This document shows positions 17,667 through 25,236 of a stretch of 64,000 nt of DNA, piece by piece (positions within the stretch are counted from its first letter, which is position 1; every line of letters begins with the position of its first letter). This DNA is from Kitasatospora sp. SolWspMP-SS2h (lineage in GTDB: Bacteria; Actinomycetota; Actinomycetes; Streptomycetales; Streptomycetaceae). The DNA is taken from assembly GCF_003259315.1 (NCBI RefSeq), contig NZ_QLLT01000007.1, positions 222,872-286,871 of the forward strand, given 5' to 3'. The position numbers were made by a program, and so were the translations under genes. Below the pieces are notes generated by a model. It did no database searches and was not told where the DNA came from. It worked only from the letters and a program-made list of their open reading frames with translations.

Positions 17667-18328
17667 CCGGCACCGCCCGGGACGAGATCCTGCGCCGCAT
17701 CCGCGCCGCCGCCGTCCCGCCCGCCCCCGCACCGCCCCGCGACTACCTCCGGCACGCCCCCGGCCTCGACCCCGGCGACCGGCCCGCCGTGCTCGCGCTG
17801 TTCGCCGAACGGCTCGCCGAGTACGGCGCCACCGTGCTGCGCGCCGCGGACCCCGGCCCCGCCGTCGCCCGGGCGCTCGCGGACGAGGGCGCCCGCAGCC
17901 TCGTCGTCCCGGACGGGCTGCCCGCCGGGTGGCTGCCCGCCGGGTGGGACGGCGAGGTGCGCACCGACCGGCCGCCGCTCGGGAAGGCCGAACTCGACGC
18001 CACCGACGCCGTCCTGACGGCCTGCGCGGTCGCCGTCGCCGACTCCGGCACCCTGGTCCTCGACGGCGGACCCGCCCAGGGGCGCCGCGCCGCCACCCTG
18101 CTGCCCGACCTGCACGTGTGCGTGGTCCGGGCCGAACAGGTGCATTCCGCGCTGCCCAGCGCGCTCGCCCGGCTCGACCCGGCCCGGCCGCTCACCTTCG
18201 TCAGCGGGCCGTCCGCCACCGCCGACATCGAGATGATCCGGGTCAAGGGCGTCCACGGGCCCCGCCGGCTGGTGGTCGTCCTGCTGGACCGGGCGGCAGG
18301 GCCGGGCTCGCCGGACGGGTCGGGCTAG
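17663..18328 (+). CDS. lutC: L-lactate oxidation subunit LutC (LUD domain)
   Basis: The 221-aa third Lut subunit consists of a single LUD (DUF162) domain with the signature stretches AVADSGTLVLDGG and TFVSGPSATADIEMIRVKGVHGP. AGGAGGACAC lies 5 bp before the ATG at 17663, and the start overlaps the lutB stop. Its TAG stop overlaps, on the other strand, the TAG stop of the next gene through a shared CTAG at 18325-18328. No hairpin terminator separates them. Confidence 0.93.
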   Translation: MTGTARDEILRRIRAAAVPPAPAPPRDYLRHAPGLDPGDRPAVLALFAERLAEYGATVLRAADPGPAVARALADEGARSLVVPDGLPAGWLPAGWDGEVRTDRPPLGKAELDATDAVLTACAVAVADSGTLVLDGGPAQGRRAATLLPDLHVCVVRAEQVHSALPSALARLDPARPLTFVSGPSATADIEMIRVKGVHGPRRLVVVLLDRAAGPGSPDGSG

Positions 18329-18567
18329 CCGGCCGGGCTGGGCGGGGCGGAGACCGCCGGGCGCGGGGCCGGGCCGTGCTGCGCCGTGTACACCAGCCCG
18401 AAGCCGAGGCCGGCCGCCAGCGCCACCGCACCCGTCCAGGCCAGCGCGCGGCCCAGACCCCGTCTGCGGCGCTCCCGCCGGTGCGCGCGCAGGGCGGCCG
18501 CCTCGGCCTCGGCGAGCTCCGCGCCGAGCCAGGCGGCCCAGTCGGAGTGAAGATCGTCGGACGCCAT
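18325..18567 (-). CDS. Small single-span membrane protein
   Basis: An 80-aa protein. A charged N-terminal helix (DLHSDWAAWLGAELAEAEAA, then an Arg-rich patch) is followed by one transmembrane segment (about 39-60, RALAWTGAVALAAGLGFGLV) and a Pro/Ala-rich tail. The Arg patch before the span predicts the N-terminus in the cytoplasm. No family is recognised. The ATG at 18567 has only a modest ribosome site. It converges on lutC with a 4-bp overlap of stop codons and lies 90 bp from tRNA-Lys copy 2. Confidence 0.7.
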   Translation of the reverse strand: MASDDLHSDWAAWLGAELAEAEAAALRAHRRERRRRGLGRALAWTGAVALAAGLGFGLVYTAQHGPAPRPAVSAPPSPAG

Positions 18568-18622
18568 GACCCGGACATTAGCAGCCCTTTACACACCCTC
18601 CGGGTGTGCGGCGCAACGCGAA

Positions 18623-18646
18623 AGGCCCCCCGGTGAAGGGGGGCCT
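18623..18646 (-). terminator. Terminator of tRNA-Lys copy 2
   Basis: AGGCCCCCC and GGGGGGCCT form a perfect 9-bp stem with a 6-nt loop, 12 bp beyond the tRNA 3' end on its strand. Confidence 0.8.
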
Positions 18647-18657
18647 CTCGCTGTCGG

Positions 18658-18731
18658 TGCGCCGCCAGGGACTCGAACCCCGGACCCGCTGATTAAGAGT
18701 CAGCTGCTCTAACCAACTGAGCTAGCGGCGC
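18658..18731 (-). tRNA. tRNA-Lys (anticodon CTT), copy 2
   Basis: Same 74-nt cloverleaf as 10879-10952, with CTT in the loop CTCTTAA and no encoded CCA. Identity extends at least 9 bp past the 3' end, but the 5' flank differs after the first base. The two copies are direct repeats 7.8 kb apart. Confidence 0.97.
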
Positions 18732-18806
18732 CTGCTGACGTGGAAGACTCTAGCAGCGGCCGGGGCCGGGGCCCAAATCGATTCCGGCCCGGACGGCACC
18801 CCCCGT

Positions 18807-19349
18807 TCAGCGCGCGTTCGACCCCGGGTCGCCCGCCTCCCGGGTCCGGCCGCGCGCCGCCCGGACGCACGCCCACAGCACCACCGAGGCCCCCGGCAGC
18901 CAGGGCTCGCCGGTGTCCGGCGCGACGATCCACCGGCTGGACGAGGACTCCGGCTCGTCGATCGCCCGCTGCACCGGCGGCACCGTGATCGCGTCCCCCG
19001 GGCCGTGGCACAGCAGCGGCGGCACGTCCCGGGCCCACTCCTCCCAGGCCAGCAGGGACCGCAGCCGGGCCGCCGTCCCCGGCTGCACGAACAGCAGCGT
19101 CCGGCCCCGGTACGCCGCCACCGGGCCGCAGCCCGGGCCCGAGGTCCACAGCTCGTCCAGCACCCGGCGGCCGAACACCGCCGGCAGGCTGATCACGTCG
19201 AAGACCCGGCCGCACGGCAGGACCGCGGGCGCCCACGGGCGGGCCTCCCACAGCGCGCGCATGCTGCTCGGGTACTCGCTGGCGGAGGCGAGCCACGCCT
19301 CCCCGGCGACACTGACGTACTCCACCGATTGATAGGTCCAGATGTCCAC
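18807..19349 (-). CDS. Unknown protein, possibly primase/polymerase N-domain-like
   Basis: A 180-aa soluble protein opening MDIWTYQSVEYVSVAGEAWL, with a central stretch CGRVFDVISLPAVFGRRVLDEL and a Trp/Glu pair in AWEEWARDVPPL. The layout faintly recalls the actinobacterial proteins annotated as bifunctional primase/polymerase N-terminal domain, but the catalytic acidic residues cannot be assigned, so this is only a suggestion. The first half is well conserved in style; the C-terminus is Arg-rich. It is monocistronic upstream of tRNA-Lys copy 2, and no clear ribosome site was seen before the ATG at 19349. Confidence 0.65.
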   Translation of the reverse strand: MDIWTYQSVEYVSVAGEAWLASASEYPSSMRALWEARPWAPAVLPCGRVFDVISLPAVFGRRVLDELWTSGPGCGPVAAYRGRTLLFVQPGTAARLRSLLAWEEWARDVPPLLCHGPGDAITVPPVQRAIDEPESSSSRWIVAPDTGEPWLPGASVVLWACVRAARGRTREAGDPGSNAR

Positions 19350-19490
19350 CCGGCCAGGGTGGCCCGGCGGCGCGGCCGGGCGCGCCGAAAACGGCGTTCG
19401 CCGGACAGCGGCGGCGGTCCGGGCGTATCATCGTCCGCCGCATATGCCAGCGGCCTGGCGGAGCCGGCGGCGGGGGTTCGAGGACGGGCC

Positions 19491-19889
19491 CTACTCCTCC
19501 GGGCCGCGCCGCTGCAGCGACCGGCCGTACTCGACCATCTTCACCGCGTAGTCCGGCGTCCAGTCCGCCCGCTCGGCGATCTGCTCCGCGGAGAGCGCGT
19601 CGAACCGGCGCGGATCGGCGAGCTGGGCGGCGGCCAGCGCCTGGAAGTCCGTCGCCCGCTCCGCCGCGGCCCGGAACGCCAGGGCCAACTGGGTGGAACG
19701 CGACAGCAGTTCGGACGGGTCGTCGATCGACTCCAGGTCGAAGAACCGTTCCGGCTCGGGCGCCGCGCCCTCCGGCTCGAAGATCAGCTGAGCCGGACGG
19801 ATCCGTCGGGCCGGCCCCGGCACCGGCGGGACGACCGCCGGAGTCGGCGAACCGCCCTGGTCGGACGCCTGCGGATGCGAGTCGGGCAT
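19491..19889 (-). CDS. Unknown acidic protein
   Basis: A 132-aa protein. A Pro-rich N-terminus (about 1-35) precedes a helical acidic domain with FDLESIDDPSELLSRSTQLA and a C-terminal DNA-binding-like helix pair (LSAEQIAERADWTPDYAVKM). The last part reads like a small helix-turn-helix, but no family is recognised. The ATG at 19889 has a good GGAGGT ribosome site, which favours it over the start 17 codons upstream. It is on the same strand as, and 167 bp downstream of, the helicase-nuclease operon, so it could be read through from it. Confidence 0.65.
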   Translation of the reverse strand: MPDSHPQASDQGGSPTPAVVPPVPGPARRIRPAQLIFEPEGAAPEPERFFDLESIDDPSELLSRSTQLALAFRAAAERATDFQALAAAQLADPRRFDALSAEQIAERADWTPDYAVKMVEYGRSLQRRGPEE

Positions 19890-20056
19890 GACGGGGGCAC
19901 CTCCGGGGGTGACGGGGGAAAGACGGCCGCCGTCCATTGTCGCGCGCGGACCGCCAGAACCGGAACGGTGCGCCCGCGAGCGCTATTCCCCGCCGGGGGC
20001 GTACGGGTGGCTCCGCGCGCCCCCGGCAGCGCTCGGCGAGATCGGCCGGACGGGCC

Positions 20057-21475
20057 CTAGAGCCGGACGCGGTGGTGGGCCAGGTGGGCGAGGACCGCGT
20101 GGTTGGCCTCCCAGCCGTCGGGGAACTTGACGGCCACGCCGAGCTGGACCGGCTCGGTGGCCGGGTGGTCGTCGAGCAGCTCGGGGATGCCCGCCCGGGC
20201 GACCACGATGCAGGCGTGCCGGTGCCGGGAGGCCAGGACGCAGAGCCGGCCGGTCTCCAGGTGGAACGCGGTGGCATCGGGCCGGCCGGAGAGCGGGTGC
20301 AGCACGACCGTCACGTCGTACTCGCGGCCCTGCAGCCGGTTCGCCGTGTCGACCGTCACCGCCTCGCCCGCCGCCGGGTCGACCGGGACGCCGAGCCGGG
20401 CCAGTTCGGCGCGCACCGCGGCGGCCTGGTCCCGGTGCGCGGTGCCCACCGCGACCCGGCCCGCGGTGAGCGGGGCGCTGCCCTGCTCGGAGTGCGCCGT
20501 CAGCCCGCGCTCCAGCAGCCGGCGGACGGTCGCCGCGACGGCGGCGACCGCCTGGACGTCGGTGCGGACGGTGTGCCGGGCGGGCAGCTCCAGCAGCGCC
20601 CAGCCGCTGCCCGCCGCCTCGTCGATCGCCGCGTCCACCGCCGAACCGTCCCCGCGCAGCCCCGGCCGCAGGGTGCGGTCGCCCGGGCCGGTGCCGGAGC
20701 GGAACGGCGTGTACGGGTAGAACGCGGCGGACACCAGGGGTGCCGCCGAGGCGGGCAGCCGCCAGGAGACCGGCAGGCGGTGCGGCTGGATCGCCGGGTT
20801 GTGGGCCAGCAGGGTCACCACCGCGGAGGAGGACGGGTCGTAGGACAGGCCCGCCCACTGGTCGGTGCCGACCACGGTGAACGGGTCGAGCTGGCCCGGG
20901 TCGCCGACGAACAGCGCCCGTTCGAAGAGCCGGGCGACGGCCAGCAGCGCGTCCGAACGCATCTGGTACGCCTCGTCCACGATGGCCTGCCGCCAGGGCT
21001 GCTCGGTCCGCACCCACTGCCACTTCGCCGCGGTGGAGATCACCACGTCCTGCTCCAGCAGGTCGGCGACCTTGTCCTTCGCGGTGACGTTCGGATGCCG
21101 CAGCGCCTCCGGCGCGGGCCGCGCGTCGCTCGCGTGCAGCCGGCCGACGGTGATCCCGGGGGCCTTGGACGCCAGCCGGTCGACCAGGTCGTCGACCTGG
21201 CTGTTGGTCTGGGCGACGATCATCAGCCGCTCGCCCGCGCCGACCAGCTCGCGGGCCGCCCGCACCACCAGCGTCGACTTGCCCGCACCCGGCGGGGAGT
21301 CCACCACCACGCCGCGCGGCGCGCCCGGCACCGGGCGCACCACGGCGTCCAGGATGCCCGCGACGGCCCGGTCGGCGGCCTCGCCCGGGGCCGGCCCGGC
21401 GGGGGAGGAGGTCTGACGGCCGGTCACCGGCGCTCCGGAAAGGTCCATGCGCTGATCATTCCCACTCGTCCGCAC
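20057..21475 (-). CDS. UPF1/DNA2-type superfamily 1 helicase
   Basis: A 472-aa ATPase with the SF1 helicase motifs in order: Walker A PPGAGKST (61-68), Ia-like IVAQTNSQVDD, Walker B IVDEAYQM (D167, E168), motif III GDPGQLDPF (191-199), SWRLP (237-241), motif V NRLQGREYDVTVV (about 379-391) and motif VI RLCVLASRHRH (R417 as probable arginine finger). The pattern is nearest to UPF1/DNA2-like enzymes, but there is no accessory N-terminal region and no obvious Q motif. The GTG at 21475 has GAGGAGG 9 bp before it and overlaps the upstream gene by 20 bp; the ATG at 21448 is the alternative. It is the last gene of a three-gene operon with a nuclease. Confidence 0.88.
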   Translation of the reverse strand: MRTSGNDQRMDLSGAPVTGRQTSSPAGPAPGEAADRAVAGILDAVVRPVPGAPRGVVVDSPPGAGKSTLVVRAARELVGAGERLMIVAQTNSQVDDLVDRLASKAPGITVGRLHASDARPAPEALRHPNVTAKDKVADLLEQDVVISTAAKWQWVRTEQPWRQAIVDEAYQMRSDALLAVARLFERALFVGDPGQLDPFTVVGTDQWAGLSYDPSSSAVVTLLAHNPAIQPHRLPVSWRLPASAAPLVSAAFYPYTPFRSGTGPGDRTLRPGLRGDGSAVDAAIDEAAGSGWALLELPARHTVRTDVQAVAAVAATVRRLLERGLTAHSEQGSAPLTAGRVAVGTAHRDQAAAVRAELARLGVPVDPAAGEAVTVDTANRLQGREYDVTVVLHPLSGRPDATAFHLETGRLCVLASRHRHACIVVARAGIPELLDDHPATEPVQLGVAVKFPDGWEANHAVLAHLAHHRVRL

Positions 21476-23054
21476 CGGCCGACACCTCCTCGACGGCCAC
21501 CGGGGGGCCGCCGTGCGTCCACGGCGTGTCCGCCGGGTCCGGCAGCGGCGCGGACTGCCGGGGCGCCAACTCGAACAGGGTGAACACCACGGCCGTGCCC
21601 GGCTCCGGCACGCTGCCCGGCTCCGGCTCCCGGCGGCGCCCCATCCCGGACAGCAGCCGCACCACCACCTCGCCCGGCGCGGCCGAGACCACCTCGGCCC
21701 GCTGGGCGGGCTCCGCGTGCGCCCGGTGCACCTCGCGGCCCGGATCGGCGTGCGGACGGTCGTCGGTGCGCACCACCAGCAGCGGGCGCGGCTTGGGGGA
21801 GCGGCCCGCCGACCACTCCGGAACGACGTCCACCACCTCGCCGGCGAACGCCTCGCCGGACAGCCGGCGCTCCGCCATCGCCAGCGGGTCGTCCAGCGAC
21901 TCCTGGATCTCCAACCTGGCCTGCTCGCGCTCGCGCTGGGCCAGCTTGCGGGCCGCCGTCACCGCGTCGTCCCGGCGCGGCTGCGGGGGCTCGCCCGCCG
22001 CCACCCGGTCCCGGTGCATGGTGAACGACCAGCGGTCGCCCTCCCAGCGCTCCGGCAGGTGCCCGGCCGCCGGCAGCGCCCGCAGCAGGTCGAGGCCGCA
22101 CCAGACGTCGTGCCAGGTCGGCAGCGTCGCCGCGCGCAGCACCCGGGCCAGCTCGGCCCGCGCCTGCTCGACCAGGGCCGCCGCCCGGCGGGACTCCGCG
22201 CCGTCCCGGGCGGCCTCGGCCCGCTCGCGCACCGCGACCGCCGCGTCGTGCCGCAGGATCGCCGGGGCCAGCACCCGCTCGTCGAACTTCGGATCGGTGG
22301 TCGGACCGGCCGGCGGGTGCAGCAGCAGGCCGTCGCCGTCCCGCGCCGACTCCACCCACTCGGCCGCCGCCGCCCCGGTCGCGGCCGGCTCCAGCCCGGA
22401 CGGCGGCAGGTGCCAGGCCAGCCGGGCCGCCAGGTGCTGGTCCTCCAGGTTGCTCTGCCCGGTCGCCCAGTGCCGCGCCAGCAGACCGGTCACGGTCAGC
22501 AGCATCGAGGAGCCCGGCACCTGCGCCCGGTCCGTCAGGTGCGTCAACCAGCGCCCCAGCAAAGGGACTTCGGTCGGCGCCGGGTACTCGCCCGGATCCG
22601 GGTCCTGCGCCGTGCGGCGGAACCGGGTGGAGCGGCCCAGCAGCGCCAGGTGCGCCACGCCCCCCGCGTTCGGCACCACCAGCTGCGGCGCGTCCGCGCA
22701 CAACTCCCGCACCACCGGCACCTTCTCGCCGCTCACCGGGTCCTTCTCGGAGCCCTCCAGCAGCTCCACCTCGTCCCCGAACGACTCCAGGTACGGCACC
22801 ACGTCCCGGGCCACCGCGGCCAGGAACTCCGCACGCTGGGTGCGGTTCAGCGGCTGCGGCACGAAGTGCAGCCGGGGCGCCTCCCGGTCGGTGCCCAGCA
22901 GCACCGCCAGCGGGGCCCCCGCCTCGCCCGCGGCCGCCAACGGCACCAGCACCATCGGACGCTCCGACAGGTGCCGGTGCCGCACCGTCGCCGACGGCCG
23001 CGCCCGCTGCGCCCGCACCGCCTCCAACCGGGCCAGCGTGGACAGCAGGCTCAC
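21456..23054 (-). CDS. Unknown 532-aa protein between nuclease and helicase
   Basis: No family is recognised. Residues about 1-250 look globular and mixed alpha/beta ([39 protein letters not shown]). A charged helical segment follows (about 360-410, [20 protein letters not shown]) and may be a coiled coil. The C-terminal part (about 415-510) looks beta-rich ([43 protein letters not shown]). A helical stalk plus a beta barrel just ahead of the helicase resembles the stalk and 1B barrel of UPF1-like helicases, so this may be the accessory half of a split enzyme; that is inference. The GTG start overlaps the nuclease stop (GTGA), and its end overlaps the helicase. Confidence 0.85.
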   Translation of the reverse strand: MSLLSTLARLEAVRAQRARPSATVRHRHLSERPMVLVPLAAAGEAGAPLAVLLGTDREAPRLHFVPQPLNRTQRAEFLAAVARDVVPYLESFGDEVELLEGSEKDPVSGEKVPVVRELCADAPQLVVPNAGGVAHLALLGRSTRFRRTAQDPDPGEYPAPTEVPLLGRWLTHLTDRAQVPGSSMLLTVTGLLARHWATGQSNLEDQHLAARLAWHLPPSGLEPAATGAAAAEWVESARDGDGLLLHPPAGPTTDPKFDERVLAPAILRHDAAVAVRERAEAARDGAESRRAAALVEQARAELARVLRAATLPTWHDVWCGLDLLRALPAAGHLPERWEGDRWSFTMHRDRVAAGEPPQPRRDDAVTAARKLAQREREQARLEIQESLDDPLAMAERRLSGEAFAGEVVDVVPEWSAGRSPKPRPLLVVRTDDRPHADPGREVHRAHAEPAQRAEVVSAAPGEVVVRLLSGMGRRREPEPGSVPEPGTAVVFTLFELAPRQSAPLPDPADTPWTHGGPPVAVEEVSAGADEWE

Positions 23055-24307
23055 CGCGCGCCCTCCGCCGACGCCAGCGCCTCGGCCCGCAGCCGGGCCG
23101 CGTACGCCAGCCGCTCGGACGCCTCGTCCAGGCCCGACCCGGCCGCCGGCTCCGGCTCCAGGCCCGCCGCGGCCCCGGACTCCGTCACGGCCCCGGACTC
23201 CACCGCGGCCCCGGACTCCGCCGCCGCCAGCGCCTCCTCGACGGTGCGCAGCGCGCCCAGCTCGCCGCGCACCCCGCGGCCCAACTGCTCCACCGCGCCC
23301 GCGCAGCGCGCCTGCGCCCGGCAGTGGAAGCCCAACTCGCAGGTGGAGATGCACTCCGGGGCGTACGCGGCGGGCACCGCGTCGACCGCCGCCGTCAGCT
23401 CCCCGACCGGCCGGGTCGGCGCGCCCGTGTCGTCCCGGGCCAGGTCGAAGGTCACCCCCTCGGGCAGCGCCGCGAGCAGCTGCTCGACCCTGGTCATCCG
23501 GGACAACTGCCGCCGGGTGGTCGCCAGTTCGCGCCGCACGTCGACCGGGACGGCGACCGGCTGCGCGGAGAAGTCCTTCGGGCAGACCAGCAGCACCGTC
23601 AACTCCGGTGCCCCCGGCAGCTCCTGGACGGCGTACGGGTCGCTGGACAGCGGCCGGCCGGCCAGCCGGGCCGCCGCCTCCTGCAGCGCCAGCACGTACA
23701 CCGCGGCCTGCCGGGCCGCCGCGCCGACGTGCGCCGGATCGGCCGAACCGTCCAGCACCGGGAAGGACTTGATCTCCACCACGGTGCACCGCCCGGCGTG
23801 CACGACCAGCGCGTCCGGCTCCAGGTAGGCCGGGCTGCCCGCCACGTCCAGCCGCAGCATCGGGTGGTCCAGCAGCGTCCAGGCCGCCGGATCGGCCGCG
23901 GCCTCGGCGAGCGCCGCCAGCGTCCGCTCCGCGCGGACCGCTGGGGCCGCCGCGGGCAGCAGGTCCGGCACGGCGGGCGAGGACGCCTCGTCCGCCGCCA
24001 CCCCCAGCCGGCGGCGCAGCGGATCGAGCAGCACCGCGTAGCCGTCCCGCTTCAGCCAGGACTCGAACTGCAGGCCGCGGCGGATCGCGAACGGCGACTG
24101 GCCGAACGGCGCGGGACGCCCCAACTGCCGTGCGAGCGCGGTCTTGTCGACGCCTGCGGCGTCCAGCAGGGTGCGGCGGCGGCACCCCGGATTGGCGGCG
24201 AGGGCGGCGAGGGCCCGGGCGTCGAGGCTGCGCTGCGGCGCCGGGCCGCGCAGCTCGGAGAGCCGCCGCAGCGGCGGGGTGGCCTGCCCCAGGTGCGAGA
24301 CGTTCAT
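23051..24307 (-). CDS. Cas4/RecB-like PD-(D/E)XK nuclease with probable Fe-S cluster
   Basis: A 418-aa protein with the RecB-family nuclease core: D165 in [10 protein letters not shown]178-x-K180 in VVEIKSF, and the QxxxY motif at Q200-Y204 ([10 protein letters not shown]). Four Cys are placed as in Cas4, AddB and Dna2: C42 N-terminally ([10 protein letters not shown]) and C319, C323, C329 with C335 after the nuclease core, so a 4Fe-4S cluster is likely. The tail (about 360-395) is an acidic Ala/Glu repeat. The ATG at 24307 is shared with a divergent promoter region facing the histidine phosphatase gene. It is first in an overlapping operon with an unknown protein and an SF1 helicase. Confidence 0.88.
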   Translation of the reverse strand: MNVSHLGQATPPLRRLSELRGPAPQRSLDARALAALAANPGCRRRTLLDAAGVDKTALARQLGRPAPFGQSPFAIRRGLQFESWLKRDGYAVLLDPLRRRLGVAADEASSPAVPDLLPAAAPAVRAERTLAALAEAAADPAAWTLLDHPMLRLDVAGSPAYLEPDALVVHAGRCTVVEIKSFPVLDGSADPAHVGAAARQAAVYVLALQEAAARLAGRPLSSDPYAVQELPGAPELTVLLVCPKDFSAQPVAVPVDVRRELATTRRQLSRMTRVEQLLAALPEGVTFDLARDDTGAPTRPVGELTAAVDAVPAAYAPECISTCELGFHCRAQARCAGAVEQLGRGVRGELGALRTVEEALAAAESGAAVESGAVTESGAAAGLEPEPAAGSGLDEASERLAYAARLRAEALASAEGAR

Positions 24308-24445
24308 GGTGCGGCCCAGTCTCGCATCCGCAGCCGACAACGCGGAGCCCGGAGGTCGGTCCGGTGGGTCGGGTGGGGGATCATGGGGCGGTGGCCCTCG
24401 ACGGCGGGGCCAGTGAACCGCACCCTTCCGAACGAGGTACCCCGC

Positions 24446-25096
24446 ATGCCCGCCCGCATCGTGCTGGTCCGCCACGGCGAGACCTCCTGGTCGGCCACCG
24501 GCCGCCACACCGGCCGCACCGACGTCCCGCTCACCGACGAGGGCCGCGCCATGGCCCACGCCCTCGGCGAACGCCTCGCCCGCGCCCCGTGGAACGGCCT
24601 GCCCGACGCGACCGTCTACACCAGCCCGCTCTCCCGGGCCCGGGAGACCGCCGAACTCGCCGGCTTCGGCGACCGCGCCACCGTCCGCCCCGAACTCCTG
24701 GAGTGGGACTACGGGCAGTACGAGGGCCGCACCGGCACCGAGATCCGCGAGACCGACCGGCCCGGCTGGCTGATCTGGCGCGACGGGGTGCCCGGCGGCG
24801 AGACGCTGGCCCAGGTCTCCGGCCGGGTCGACGGCTTCCTCGCCGAACTCAACGCGGAGCACGGCACGCCCGACCCCGACACCACCACGATGCACTGCGC
24901 GGACCGCGACGTCGTCCTGTTCGCCCACGGCCACCTGCTGCGCATCCTGACCGCCCGCTGGCTCGGCCTGCCCGCCGAGTACGGCCAGCGCCTCAAGCTC
25001 GGCACCGCCGCGCTCTGCGTGCTGTCCTGGGAGTACGGGCTGCCCGCCGTCGAGGTCTGGAACGACCACAGCCACCTGGAGCGGCTGGGGCACTGA
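24446..25096 (+). CDS. Histidine phosphatase (phosphoglycerate-mutase family)
   Basis: A 216-aa enzyme of the histidine phosphatase superfamily. The catalytic RHGE motif is in [12 protein letters not shown] with the phospho-accepting His at residue 10. The arginine site [15 protein letters not shown] and the second catalytic His in [13 protein letters not shown] are both present. The length and lack of the dPGM-specific insert argue for a phosphatase rather than a glycolytic mutase; the substrate is unknown. The ATG at 24446 follows GAACGAGG. It is divergent from the nuclease-helicase operon, and its 3' end runs into an 18-bp tandem repeat. Confidence 0.9.
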   Translation: MPARIVLVRHGETSWSATGRHTGRTDVPLTDEGRAMAHALGERLARAPWNGLPDATVYTSPLSRARETAELAGFGDRATVRPELLEWDYGQYEGRTGTEIRETDRPGWLIWRDGVPGGETLAQVSGRVDGFLAELNAEHGTPDPDTTTMHCADRDVVLFAHGHLLRILTARWLGLPAEYGQRLKLGTAALCVLSWEYGLPAVEVWNDHSHLERLGH

Positions 25097-25097
25097 C

Positions 25098-25236
25098 GTC
25101 CGGTCGGGTGTTCGCGTCCGGGCGAGCGCCGACGTCCGCCCGGGTGCTGACGCCCGCCCGGGTGTTCGCGTCCGCCCGGGTGTTGGCGTCCGGGCGAGCG
25201 CCGACGCTAGTCCGGGTGCTGACGCCCGCTCAGGCC
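25098..25236 (+). repeat. 18-bp tandem repeat array between convergent genes
   Basis: Seven 18-bp units and a partial eighth, each starting GTCCG or GCCCG (units begin at 25098, 25116, 25134, 25152, 25170, 25188 and 25206). Units 2 and 6 are identical (GTCCGGGCGAGCGCCGAC), so the array grew by duplication of blocks. It fills the whole gap between the phosphatase stop and the converging regulator gene and enters the latter's last codons. Confidence 0.9.

Noticed and set aside
21424..24185. Gly/Arg-rich 909- and 425-codon frames in the nuclease-helicase region
   Set aside because: They are alternative frames of the nuclease and middle-protein genes with no motifs; only the frames with nuclease and helicase motifs were kept.
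25098..25236. CRISPR array
   Set aside because: Repeats are contiguous 18-bp units with no unique spacers, so it is a minisatellite; no other array-like spacing was seen in the window.
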